Origin: a virus
IMG/VR virus record: IMGVR_UViG_3300017917_001996
Location: 62,001-126,000 of that record
Reading direction: 5' to 3' (one strand)
DNA: 64,000 nt
Positions 20,801 through 29,942 of the stretch are shown piece by piece. A model generated the notes under the pieces. The model was not told the DNA's origin and did not search any database. It saw nothing but the letters and a program-made list of their open reading frames with translations. A program made the translations under genes and the position numbers. Numbering within the stretch: the first letter of the stretch is position 1; each line of letters opens with the position of its first letter.

Positions 20801-22600
20801 ATAAGGAACCTGTGTGCCAGCGGCTACGTTAGATGTAGTTAACTTGATTACAATTACATCACTGTTTTCAATTGCTACAACTTTCCCATCCCAAGCAGCA
20901 GCTTCAGGAGAGTTTCGAATTGCTGTAGAAACAGCCGATAAAGTCATTGCTCCACTGTTTATGTTGTCATCCCATCCTGCTAATCCACTAGGCTCAGCAT
21001 TGCGTCCTAAATATTGTCTATAGTAACTATTGATGGTAATCTTTTGTGCAGTATTAATATAAGACGTATTAAAGTTAGGAATCGAATATGTTAATGCATA
21101 GCTAGGTGTAGGCGCTTTTGACGTATCTTCGATTTGCACAGACACGCTAACTGATGGTGTTCTTCCATCTAACGTCAACGTCAATGTTTCTATACCTTCA
21201 GTTAGTTGATCAGCTGTAGCATTTAAACTTAGTGTTGTTTGTGCAGTACCGTTTGCGCTAACGTTAAAATTGCCAGTTAAGGGTTCGCCACCGATGTCCG
21301 AGCTACTAATTCCGGTAATTGTGTAAGGAACTAATGTACCGGCAGCTACGTTGGTAGTAGTCAGAGTGATAGTAACACTAGATCCTTCGTTTATTTTTGG
21401 TGCACTTGCACCCAATGCATATGCAACTTGTAATGGTGCAGTAGATGTATCATTGATGGTTACTACCGCGCTAACTGTTGGCGTTACATTACTAAGTGTA
21501 AGCCTAAACGTTTCCGGTCCTTCGGCAGCAGCATCGGCTGACACGTTCAATACGACCGAATTAGTGTTATTGTTAACTGTAAAAGAATCGGTCAAAAATG
21601 CACCACCTAAGTCAGCCGGTGTAATTCCAGTTCCTGAAATAACGTAAGGAACTACAGTACCGTTTGATACGTTAGTGGTGGTTAGAGTAATAGTAACTGT
21701 GCCACCTTCGTTAACTGTCGAGGAACTTGCACTTAACGAATAAGTTGGAGCATTGACCGATAATGATGTATCTCTAATAGTAACCGATTGACTAACTATA
21801 GGTGTAACATTATCTAATGTTAGTGTTAATGTCTCTACACCTTCAGTGGTTAAATCGTTAGCTGCGGTAACTGCTACTACGGCTGTACCAGTGGCACCAA
21901 TGGTAAAACTACCAGTCAATGGCATGCCAATGTCGTTAGACGAAACCCCAGTAATTGTGTAAGGAACCTGTGTCCCTCTTAATACATTAGTTGTTACTAG
22001 AGTAAATGTAACACTTCCGCCTTCGTCAATGGCACTAAGGTTTGTGCTTAAGGAGTATGTAGGAGCGAGTACAGGGCTTTCTGAAGTGTCGTTAATGATC
22101 ACAGAAACTGCAGATGTTGGGTTAACGTTATCTAAGGTTAACGTTAATGTTTCAAACCCTTCTGTAAATGTATCCGCAGTGATATTTAAACTTAACGACG
22201 CTGTTCCTGTTCCGGAAATAGTAAAATTACCAGTCAACGATGCTCCGCCAATATCTGCGCTACTAATTCCTGTGATGGTATACGGAACTAACGTTCCAGC
22301 TGATACGTTAGTAGTTGTTAATACAATGTTTACACTACTTCCTTCGTCGACTGCGGTTTTGTTTGCAGCCAGTGTGTACGTCGGTAACGGACTAGACACG
22401 CTAGTATCAAATACTGTAACTACGCCAGTAGATGCTACAACGTTCCCAGTAACGCTACCTTTTCTAAGTTTAGCAACAAATTTTTCTGTACCTTCAAACG
22501 TACCGTCGGCGACTATAGTTTTAGTAAACTGAGCCGATTTTTGTTGTATAGTGACATTACCGGATAAACCAATTGGAATTAGATCTGATGAATTAAGCAT
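17858..22600 (-). CDS. Giant tail adhesin: Calx-beta repeats, DUF4214, LamG and Gly-rich regions
   Basis: A 1580-residue virion adhesin, last gene of the minus-strand tail block. Residues ~25-790 hold about six Calx-beta-like repeats, each opening (V/I)(D/N)EG-S/G-V and closing IxDTS. One repeat is interrupted at ~500-570 by a DUF4214-type module (YYRQYLGRNAEPSGLAGWDD). Residues ~800-1020 hold a Gly-rich region with a PA14/lectin-like block. A concanavalin/LamG fold follows (FTIEAWVYRTGAG, VDGRPFCIGGRPG). The C terminus has Gly-only runs like those of T4-like fibre adhesins. Calx-beta domains bind calcium. The role is probably host receptor or glycan binding. A late-promoter-like AATAAATA (22608-22615) sits only 7 bases upstream, and no ribosome site is visible. 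Confidence 0.82.
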   Translation of the reverse strand: MLNSSDLIPIGLSGNVTIQQKSAQFTKTIVADGTFEGTEKFVAKLRKGSVTGNVVASTGVVTVFDTSVSSPLPTYTLAANKTAVDEGSSVNIVLTTTNVSAGTLVPYTITGISSADIGGASLTGNFTISGTGTASLSLNITADTFTEGFETLTLTLDNVNPTSAVSVIINDTSESPVLAPTYSLSTNLSAIDEGGSVTFTLVTTNVLRGTQVPYTITGVSSNDIGMPLTGSFTIGATGTAVVAVTAANDLTTEGVETLTLTLDNVTPIVSQSVTIRDTSLSVNAPTYSLSASSSTVNEGGTVTITLTTTNVSNGTVVPYVISGTGITPADLGGAFLTDSFTVNNNTNSVVLNVSADAAAEGPETFRLTLSNVTPTVSAVVTINDTSTAPLQVAYALGASAPKINEGSSVTITLTTTNVAAGTLVPYTITGISSSDIGGEPLTGNFNVSANGTAQTTLSLNATADQLTEGIETLTLTLDGRTPSVSVSVQIEDTSKAPTPSYALTYSIPNFNTSYINTAQKITINSYYRQYLGRNAEPSGLAGWDDNINSGAMTLSAVSTAIRNSPEAAAWDGKVVAIENSDVIVIKLTTSNVAAGTQVPYTITGVNGADISNAPLTGNFVVGANGEATLSLTTSEDRLTEGTETLTLTLNNITPTVSTSFRIFDSSNNPGYTLSSSVNSANEGTSVTITLTTTNVSNGTQVPFTISGTGINNSDMTSSGLIWNVAANRFEGTFVINNNTASVTVDVTADAATEGTESFNVTLSAVTPTVTKTITINDTSIIQTGTGVLTVPGIVGTIANMPADPVWVAFKMTGAGGSGAGTDGGGNSGLGFSTNTDRYWTAEMNASAVRGPGNPFTFTVPFWSPVPGTHTFLFATDNNGYFTIDGGPQRTWNDYRTNSTGSLQLQAGVHTLFVSCTDTGGNAGVALQIYGPDGLVFTTWQMAASAGGSGGPGNYIEGIVRLPATSGPKILRGGVGAPGIGGSVFSGAGAISEPGGRGFGLATVSGTNVLVASASGGRGGKPGGSGGSGPGGAGGGASSLYCVVGSSADLNGLVARIQMNTATSTATDVAADPATMTNGAGISFARIPTTQIPAAIFSTGTYISTPDSSKLQLVKNVNSNFTIEAWVYRTGAGTDATYGGIIVNKDSEYEVAVMSNGKVIVATDWGGGTDTSLPGGGWMGSAGSGSDSSTAIVPLNTPTHVAVSIAGTEMRIYINGALAWTRTGLSRISRVDGRPFCIGGRPGVSQGFQGYIGEVRLFNVARTAAEIAASYNDTAAPTAPTVINMAIAGGGGGGGGKANLQNGAAHAQLATGLNLTTSLDGQDWSGDGAGGGGGGGNGGVGGVGGPDGGSMASGGDAGTNFRNTGLTWNTWNEYIEKIIPATPGSVFSNSRFSDQYGYAMSKGGVGVMALGSWSTNVATSGSGGGISVYWTTSLTAPSLSLVPGFNDASAFITVSMPATQDSPSGVTFYGDGTCTINGTITTWIVGASLPGTGEWFDIKFVSSAPSNGSGKGTYTSNISENVWVSVKGNGAKGYSVTCPDGYLDVTVTIRRRGTGATVGNVVYKNIGSPPIYYDGGAGGFF

Positions 22601-22628
22601 AGTATATTATTTATTCAGAAAAACCACC

Positions 22629-25600
22629 TTATTCGGAACATATAATCTCAATCCACTGTTCAACTGTAGGTTTATTGGTTAAGTAAATTCTAAGATTAAA
22701 ATCAAATGTTCCCATATATGGTTGGTTAAAAGTTATTTGTATGTACCCAATTCCGTTAGAACCAATTCGGAAATTCCTAGATGACGGGAACGTAACCCCT
22801 CCTGGTATATAGTTATTGTAATTGTCAGATCCAACACTAAACGGAACTAGTGTTCCTGCAGGAACGTTGGTCGTCTTTAACCAAATATCAAATGTAGTAT
22901 CTCCAAACGGAATATCTACCCAATCCTTATCAACTTGGAATACGTAGGTTGCTGCAGGAGTTGGTGCAGGCACTGGAGTGGGCACTGGAGAAGGTACTGG
23001 AGAAGGTACCGGAGTAGGCACTGGAGAAGGCGGCGGAGGCGGAGGCGGTGGTGGTGATGACCACCCTATATTAAGACGCCATATGTACTCTTCACTTGGG
23101 TCGGTCCTACCGTTCCAGAAAAGTCTAAGAGACGCTGATTCAGTTTCTCTCTTATCAGACCATAACGCTGCTGTCCATGCAGTTACAATCTGCTGACCAG
23201 CAAGATATGTTTTTATACTCCAAACTGGTGTCCCAGAACTAGTTGTTGACGCAACACTTATTGCTCGTCCATCAGTATTAATGTCAATCTGTCCGTCGTA
23301 CCAATTGCCTCTGTCAATATACCTTCTATTTAAATTTTTATCTGTGTATTGAATTTCCCAAGAACCGTCGGTCCTGAATACTACATATGTAAAGACAAGT
23401 ATTCCACCACCGTTATAACCAACCAATTCGTTGTCAGGGAAAGTGTTATAGTAATATGTAGTAGCCATTGCTGGCTTGACCAGCGGAAATATATATGCTG
23501 ATGGTGCAATTAATCGAGATCTACCTAGTGCATCGGTAACTTTAATAGTAAATGTAGTAGTACCTTTACCTTTAGTTAAGCCTCCAATACTAACCGTGTC
23601 TTGCGTAACCTGTGTTAAAGTCCAACCAGGCAAGGTTCCATACAGCAATGAGAAATTATATGGTGCAGTTCCTCCTGATGCAGTTATTGTGGTTATGAAA
23701 TTAAAACCGCTAGTTACATCTCTAAACAACTTTTTAATTCTTTGTGCATGAGTTAATGTGTTATCACCTGGTGCACCAACGTATAAAGCATTAATTGCAA
23801 CAGAATACGATTCTTCTCCGGTATCTCCATACCGATCGGTTACTATTACCTTAAAGCTAGCAGATCCCGGATAAGAGTCAGTACTTAACTCGGCTGGTGT
23901 GCCTGATAGTAATCCAGTATTAGACATTGATAGCCCAGCTGGCAAAGGTGTTGCTGAATCTATGTTATATGTATATGGTGCTGCACCACCGGCTGCTGAA
24001 AATTGTACGCTATATGGTGATTGTACCCAGAGGTCAGGAATAGTATACGGCTTTACCTCAATTGGAGCAGTATCAAACGATATCGTGTATTGCTGCGATC
24101 CTGTAAAGTTGTGTACATCCTTAGCAGTTATTGTAAATGTAGCAGGATCTTTAGATGTTGGGACTCCAGTTAATGTAGACCCGTTAAAGGTAAACCCAGC
24201 TGGAAGAGTTCCTGCTGTAACTGTAAACGTATATGGGGTGGCACCACCCGATGCTGTGAATATTTGTGTATACGATTCTCCTACAACACCATCATTTAAA
24301 GTTTCAGGAGAAATTGTAATTTCAGGTGCAGTAATAGTAAAATTATATGTGCAATACCCAGACAAACCCTGGGAATCTCTGGCACGATAAATCACAGCAC
24401 GGTTAGTTACAGGTGTAGTAGGTAATCCAGCTACAGTAGCATTAGCAGCAAAGAAAGTAAGACCAGTTGGCAGTGTTCCGCTTACTTGGGTCCATGTATA
24501 CGGACCAGTTCCGTTACTAACTGATAAGGTATAGCTAAATGAGCTATATGCTGCTGCTGGTTCTGGATCCCCAGCATCTAATATTAATTCTCCATCGCAT
24601 CCTGAAGTAGGTGTTTTTGCAGTATCGTTGATGCTTACGTTGCCGTAAGTGGCTACTAAAGTGCCTCTTGGATATTCTAACCAAACGTTTGCAAACTCAA
24701 CTGTTTCTGTAATGTAATCAGCATTGACTCTTACTTCGATTGATCCAGTACGATTAACTATACTAATTTCATCTGTTGAATAGTATATGTCCTGTGCGTC
24801 GGTGTTTTTTGGTGCTCCAAAAATTAAATATGCACTAACCGATGTATTCAACGATGCAGGCGCACTAACGTCAAATGTTAGCATATCCCCTTCGTCAACA
24901 AACACTGGCGCAGGCCCTTTACCTCTTAAAGCAATTTGCCAGACGTTTGATAATACTGACAAGGAATAGGACTTTGTTCCCGAATTAGTATTGTTGTCAA
25001 TGGCTTCGACGCTAAAACTATGAATTCCTGTTGTAGTAGGAGTTCCTGACAAATAACCTTGTTGATTTAATGTCAAGCCCGGAGGTAACGTATCAACTAC
25101 ATTAAACACATATGGTGCTACGCCACCAGTAGCAGTTAATTGTTCCGAATATTCTGTACCCTTAATTGCAGCTTCTAATGAATCTGGCTCAATGGTAATA
25201 TTGACCGCAGCGATTCCGATGGTATAGGTAGCATCGGTACTATTACCATTACTGTCAACTACTTTGATCTTAAACACCGACGACTGAACCACTGTTGGCG
25301 TTCCAGTAATTTTATTTCCTACTAAACTTAAACCCATTGGTAAAGTGCCTGTTAGTAGACTATATGTGTAAGGCCCGATACCTCCAGTGACAGACAATGT
25401 CTGTTCGTAAGGTGTATTTTTTAACCCGCCCGGTAATGTGGCAGGATTTAATGTTAAATCTACAGTTGTTACTTGTAAAGAAAAGTTTTGCTGTCCTGAA
25501 TTAGTGTTACTATCAACAGCTTTAACTGTAAACAAGAATGTGCCAACTTCTGTAGTAGTACCAGATAATGCACCTGAACTAGAACTCAATGAAATACCCG

Positions 25601-26600
25601 TTGGCAGTCTACCTGAAGTTAATGTATATGTATACGGTGCAGTACCACCAGCAGCAGAAATATTGCCACCAGTATAACCAACTCTGACTAACACAACAGG
25701 TAATGTCAATGGTGACAAAGTTATATCGATAGTTTCAATGCTTAGATTGTATGACTTCAATCCAAAGTTTCCGTACTGGTCAGTTACTTTTACTGTAAAA
25801 TCTGCTCTACCATCAACTGTAGGGGTTCCAGAAATTAAACCCGAACTAGACATGGACATACCAGTTGGTAAACTACCGGAATAAAATGTAAACGTATAAG
25901 GCGCAGTACCACCGGATGCAACTAATTGCAAAGGAGGATATGCTCGGTTTATTATGCCGTTTGGCGTAGACAATGGTTGTATTGCAACTACTACAGCAAC
26001 TATGGTAATAGAATACTCTTTAAGTCCTACGTCCATGTTTGCATCTGTAGCTGAGATACCAAACGTTGTGGATCCAACCGATGTTGGGGTTCCAGATATA
26101 ATACCAGTTGGAGATATTGTCAAACCTGCAGGTAGTACACCATAAACTAAATTATATGTATAAGGCCCTTGTCCACCGGATGCACTAATCTGTGTAGAAG
26201 TATAAGGGGTGTTAATACTTCCACTAGGTAATGTTGCAGGTGTAATATTAATCGGTACCGTTGAATCCTCAATGGTCCAGAACATGTCTGTATCATCTAA
26301 GTCGGGTGAAGTTATACTAAATGTAATTGTTTCACCTTCATTGTATGTAGGCTTGTCTGTTACAATTGAATAAGGGACCGAACTACCACCATAGAAATTG
26401 CTAATTGCTAAAGCACCTGTTTTAGGTATCGGAGTTTCAATGTTCAATGGATAACCTACTCTGTCGCTGCTAACGTAACCCGAAGGAGCACCGGCATAGT
26501 ACTCACTAAAGTTAGTCGGTGCTTCGCCGCCGTACTCAGCTTCAATATTACTTAGAGTAAGTAATGTGTAAGGGTTAGTTGTCCAAAACGGTAAACTCAT
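22629..26600 (-). CDS. Tail fibre/adhesin with He_PIG repeats and a polyproline linker
   Basis: A 1323-residue structural protein. Residues 1-110 are a conserved attachment module shared with the next gene (PYTLLT...GYVSSDRVGYP...ETPIP...FYGGSSVPY). Eight or more Ig-like He_PIG repeats follow, each with (A/S)-GG-x-x-PY-x-(Y/F) and LP-G-x(3-5)-G-x-(I/L)-x-GTP. Around residue ~1210 there is a run of nine prolines and PSPVPTPVPSPVP repeats, then a C-terminal Calx-beta-like domain. He_PIG domains are carbohydrate-binding or spacer Ig folds. The protein is probably a host-binding fibre, with the N terminus on the virion and the C-terminal head free. It is cotranscribed with the neighbouring adhesins. 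Confidence 0.82.
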   Translation of the reverse strand: MSLPFWTTNPYTLLTLSNIEAEYGGEAPTNFSEYYAGAPSGYVSSDRVGYPLNIETPIPKTGALAISNFYGGSSVPYSIVTDKPTYNEGETITFSITSPDLDDTDMFWTIEDSTVPINITPATLPSGSINTPYTSTQISASGGQGPYTYNLVYGVLPAGLTISPTGIISGTPTSVGSTTFGISATDANMDVGLKEYSITIVAVVVAIQPLSTPNGIINRAYPPLQLVASGGTAPYTFTFYSGSLPTGMSMSSSGLISGTPTVDGRADFTVKVTDQYGNFGLKSYNLSIETIDITLSPLTLPVVLVRVGYTGGNISAAGGTAPYTYTLTSGRLPTGISLSSSSGALSGTTTEVGTFLFTVKAVDSNTNSGQQNFSLQVTTVDLTLNPATLPGGLKNTPYEQTLSVTGGIGPYTYSLLTGTLPMGLSLVGNKITGTPTVVQSSVFKIKVVDSNGNSTDATYTIGIAAVNITIEPDSLEAAIKGTEYSEQLTATGGVAPYVFNVVDTLPPGLTLNQQGYLSGTPTTTGIHSFSVEAIDNNTNSGTKSYSLSVLSNVWQIALRGKGPAPVFVDEGDMLTFDVSAPASLNTSVSAYLIFGAPKNTDAQDIYYSTDEISIVNRTGSIEVRVNADYITETVEFANVWLEYPRGTLVATYGNVSINDTAKTPTSGCDGELILDAGDPEPAAAYSSFSYTLSVSNGTGPYTWTQVSGTLPTGLTFFAANATVAGLPTTPVTNRAVIYRARDSQGLSGYCTYNFTITAPEITISPETLNDGVVGESYTQIFTASGGATPYTFTVTAGTLPAGFTFNGSTLTGVPTSKDPATFTITAKDVHNFTGSQQYTISFDTAPIEVKPYTIPDLWVQSPYSVQFSAAGGAAPYTYNIDSATPLPAGLSMSNTGLLSGTPAELSTDSYPGSASFKVIVTDRYGDTGEESYSVAINALYVGAPGDNTLTHAQRIKKLFRDVTSGFNFITTITASGGTAPYNFSLLYGTLPGWTLTQVTQDTVSIGGLTKGKGTTTFTIKVTDALGRSRLIAPSAYIFPLVKPAMATTYYYNTFPDNELVGYNGGGILVFTYVVFRTDGSWEIQYTDKNLNRRYIDRGNWYDGQIDINTDGRAISVASTTSSGTPVWSIKTYLAGQQIVTAWTAALWSDKRETESASLRLFWNGRTDPSEEYIWRLNIGWSSPPPPPPPPPSPVPTPVPSPVPSPVPTPVPAPTPAATYVFQVDKDWVDIPFGDTTFDIWLKTTNVPAGTLVPFSVGSDNYNNYIPGGVTFPSSRNFRIGSNGIGYIQITFNQPYMGTFDFNLRIYLTNKPTVEQWIEIICSE

Positions 26601-26605
26601 TTTAA

Positions 26606-29600
26606 TTATGCTTTAATCAATTTAATATTATCTAGATACAAACTTGCCCCAAGTGCCTGGCCGCCCGATGCATCATAACTTCCGCTAACGAAAATAAATC
26701 TATAAGTTCCTAGGTCTCCTGAAGAAAATGTTTTAGTAACTTTAGTCCAAGATGTAGTTGATCCATTAGAATCTAAAAGTATAATAGTCTTGCCATTAGT
26801 TTCATCTAGTAAGTACGCAAACACATCGAAGTCGTCGTCGCCGCCTTCGGCCTTCCACCAGAATTCGGCTGTATCCCCAACTGCAACACTAATCAGACTA
26901 TCACTGATAACATAAGGGCCTCTTAATATACCATAAGGTGCAGTAGTGTTTCCGCTGGTACTTTGTAAGCGCAAAACGTTGCTTCCATCGCCCCCTGGTG
27001 ATCCTGCCACAAACGAATATTGATATGTTGCTGTTCCGCTAGGTGCATCACCGTATGGTGTCGGTGCGCTTCTCGGACTAGGTGTAGGATCATTAGGAGT
27101 TGGATAACCTAAAATTGTACTGAATCCACTTAGTCGCACTGATTGCAAATATATCTTCCAACCAGGAATTTGCACAGTTGTACCAGACTGTGAAACAGGC
27201 GTAGTTGTTTCAAAAGTTCCGTTGGTAAATGTTGGTACAACAGGTATTGCTGTAACTGTGACTGTATAACTTCTTGTATGCCCAGTTGCATTAAACGTAA
27301 AGTTATATGTATATACTCCTGCACCACTTGCAGAGAAATCTATGTTTACAAATGTAAAACTTCCACTAGAGTCTAGTGTACCGCTGCCACTGGCTGCTGC
27401 TGCTGCGCCAGACCCAGTATAACTGAAAGTTGTATTAGGCACGCCATTTGCAATAACAACGTTGATAGGTACCGCTGTAGTTGTAGTTGCAGGTCCAGTG
27501 ATTGTCTCATTAACTGTTAAACTGGTATCGGCAATTGTAACTGCTGATGCAGTTGCTACAACAGTACCACTTAGCGAACCTACACGCAATTCTATCGTTA
27601 CAGTTTCGCTGCCTTCAGTTGACAAATCATTTTTTAATTTAAGATTCAAAGATCCAGCTTGGCTATTAATAGTTACTGTGCCGCTGCTAGTATTTTGATC
27701 AAAGTCGCTAGCGGCTGACGTTCCAACATTTTTCCAGTATATTACAGTACCGTCAACAATCGAAGTTGTTGCTATATTCCAGATAATAGTGTCACCTTCG
27801 TTTGCTGTTGATTTATTAGGAGTAATTGTAAACGTCTGTAAATCCGATATCGTGACTGTTGGTGCTGTTGCCAACGACGGACCAGTTGATGAACCAAATC
27901 TTAAACTTAGTAAAATGGTTCTAGTATTTGGAGAACTTAATACCCCGCCGTTAGCTGCAATATTTCGGGTAATTGTTCCTGCATTATTTGTAATTGTTAC
28001 AGTTCCAGATTGCACACTGTCGGTAAAATCGGAAACTGTCGACGTACCAGATGTAACCCAATATAGAACTGTACCATCTGATACGTTAGTCGTACTAAGT
28101 TGATATGCAACTGCTTGACCTTCATAGACTGTAATTTTGTCTGGTGTAATTGTATAGGTTGCACTGCTGACAGTATAGGTAGGTGCATCTGACAGAATTA
28201 ATGCGCCAGTCGATGAAAATAGCTTTACAGTAGATGACCATGAGCCACCGCCCAGTGCATCTGTACCACCTGTTGTAGGTGCAGTGTAATTCTTTGTACC
28301 AGATGTAAAGTATTGTGTGTTGTCGTTGGTCGTTACGCTGTTAAATCTTTCAATTTTAACATATGACCCAGCTGGAGGATTTATTGTATCCCATCTCAGC
28401 ATTACTGTTGCGCCCCTTGGAGAAATGCTAGGTGTAATGTTAGCTGTAAAACTCGGTGTCATTGACGTATCATTGACATTAACTCTACCGTATGTTACTT
28501 TTCTTGTTCCACGAGGATACTCAACCCAGACATCAAAATACTCAGATCCTTCTGTTAAGGCATCTGCAACAATTTGCATCGTTGCTACTCCAACACCGTT
28601 GGTAATTACAATTTGATCATTGGTTCGACTTATGTCTGCACTTGTTGTAGTTGCCGGATTTCCTACACTCAAATACGCCACTAAATCAGCTGGTTGTGTC
28701 TCCGGAGACAGCACTCTAAATGTTAAGGTTGTTCCTTCATTGATTGACACTGGAGCAGGACCGTGTGTATCTAACGTTATAGTCCACTGGTCGGAAAGAA
28801 TTTTTAAATTGTATGCCCTAGTAGCTTCGTTACCGTTAACGTCGACTACTTTAACACCGACGTTTTGCAGACCTGAATCAACTGGAGTACCAGATAGTAG
28901 GCCAGCTGCTGATAAAGTTAGGCCAGCTGGAATAGAATCCAGGACCGACCATGTATAAGGTGCTTGTCCACCAGTGGCGCTTAATTGCTGACTGTAAGAA
29001 AAATTCTGTTTAGCGTTTTCTAATGTTCCAGGATTAATTGTAATAACTACCGGATCAACCCGTAAAAAATAGTCTCTACTTCCTGTGTTTGTTGATATAT
29101 CTGTAGCAGTAACTTTAAAGAGAACATTTCCTGCGATTAAAGGTCTTCCGGTAATAGTACCGTTTGAATTTAAAGTTAAACCCAAAGGCAAGCTACCCGA
29201 AGTTAACGTGTAAACGTACGAACCATCACCGCCTGTGGCTGTTAAAGTTTGAGAATAAGGAACACGATGTGGTGCTGGTGCTAACGGATATGGGTTAACT
29301 ATTATTTCCGGAGTAAGAACAGTCAAATTATAATTTCTAAACCCAGTATTATATTCAGCATCGGTGGCTATAATGTTGAATAGGTAACCACCGACACCAG
29401 TTGTTGCTCCAGAAATTCTACCCTCTGGCGATAATGTCATGCCCGGAGGTAGCGACCCGCTGCCTATTCTAAACGAATAAGGAGCAACACCATTACTCGC
29501 TGTTATTGTTGCATTATACGGTCTGCCTCGGTTAGCAGTAAGAAGCTGTGCAGGACTTAAAGCTAACTCAATGGTTACATCTTCAATAGTCCAGAACAGT

Positions 29601-29920
29601 GTTGCATTGTCGCGGTCTGGTGCAGTTATACTAAAGGTGACTATTTCGCCTTCGTTGTAAGTTTGCTTGTCAGGATTAATAGCATAAGGAACTTGACTAG
29701 CACCATAAAAGCTACTTATAGAAATAACATTGCCAGCTGTTGGAATTGGTGTTTCAACACCAAAGGGGTATCCTACTCTATCAAAGCTAACATACCCGTT
29801 AGAATCCTGTGTTCTATAGTAATCACTAATTTCTGCCGGTATATTACCTTCGAATTCAGTTTTAATATTAGCAACTGTTAGTGGAGTATACGGGCCAACT
29901 GACCAAACTGGTAAAGTCAC
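26606..29920 (-). CDS. Tail fibre/adhesin paralogue with He_PIG and Calx-beta repeats
   Basis: A 1104-residue protein. Its first ~110 residues duplicate the attachment module of the adjacent fibre gene (MTLPVWSVGPYTPLTVANIK... DRVGYP...ETPIP...SSFYGASQVPY). About three He_PIG repeats follow (to ~360), then Calx-beta-like and fibronectin-like domains to ~880. The C-terminal ~220 residues (from GTFETTTPVSQSG) resemble a jelly-roll carbohydrate-binding domain with WWKAEGGDDDFDVFAYLLD. A duplicated anchor with different distal domains suits paired host-binding fibres. Six bases separate it from the previous gene. Confidence 0.82.
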   Translation of the reverse strand: MTLPVWSVGPYTPLTVANIKTEFEGNIPAEISDYYRTQDSNGYVSFDRVGYPFGVETPIPTAGNVISISSFYGASQVPYAINPDKQTYNEGEIVTFSITAPDRDNATLFWTIEDVTIELALSPAQLLTANRGRPYNATITASNGVAPYSFRIGSGSLPPGMTLSPEGRISGATTGVGGYLFNIIATDAEYNTGFRNYNLTVLTPEIIVNPYPLAPAPHRVPYSQTLTATGGDGSYVYTLTSGSLPLGLTLNSNGTITGRPLIAGNVLFKVTATDISTNTGSRDYFLRVDPVVITINPGTLENAKQNFSYSQQLSATGGQAPYTWSVLDSIPAGLTLSAAGLLSGTPVDSGLQNVGVKVVDVNGNEATRAYNLKILSDQWTITLDTHGPAPVSINEGTTLTFRVLSPETQPADLVAYLSVGNPATTTSADISRTNDQIVITNGVGVATMQIVADALTEGSEYFDVWVEYPRGTRKVTYGRVNVNDTSMTPSFTANITPSISPRGATVMLRWDTINPPAGSYVKIERFNSVTTNDNTQYFTSGTKNYTAPTTGGTDALGGGSWSSTVKLFSSTGALILSDAPTYTVSSATYTITPDKITVYEGQAVAYQLSTTNVSDGTVLYWVTSGTSTVSDFTDSVQSGTVTITNNAGTITRNIAANGGVLSSPNTRTILLSLRFGSSTGPSLATAPTVTISDLQTFTITPNKSTANEGDTIIWNIATTSIVDGTVIYWKNVGTSAASDFDQNTSSGTVTINSQAGSLNLKLKNDLSTEGSETVTIELRVGSLSGTVVATASAVTIADTSLTVNETITGPATTTTAVPINVVIANGVPNTTFSYTGSGAAAAASGSGTLDSSGSFTFVNIDFSASGAGVYTYNFTFNATGHTRSYTVTVTAIPVVPTFTNGTFETTTPVSQSGTTVQIPGWKIYLQSVRLSGFSTILGYPTPNDPTPSPRSAPTPYGDAPSGTATYQYSFVAGSPGGDGSNVLRLQSTSGNTTAPYGILRGPYVISDSLISVAVGDTAEFWWKAEGGDDDFDVFAYLLDETNGKTIILLDSNGSTTSWTKVTKTFSSGDLGTYRFIFVSGSYDASGGQALGASLYLDNIKLIKA

Positions 29921-29942
29921 GTTTGTTTCCTAGTCGTTAATA

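Noticed and set aside
22980-23060. Short GC-rich tandem repeats (CACTGGAGAAGGTAC-like)
   Set aside because: They encode the Pro/Val/Ser linker of the fibre protein and are explained as coding repeats, not a CRISPR or regulatory array.
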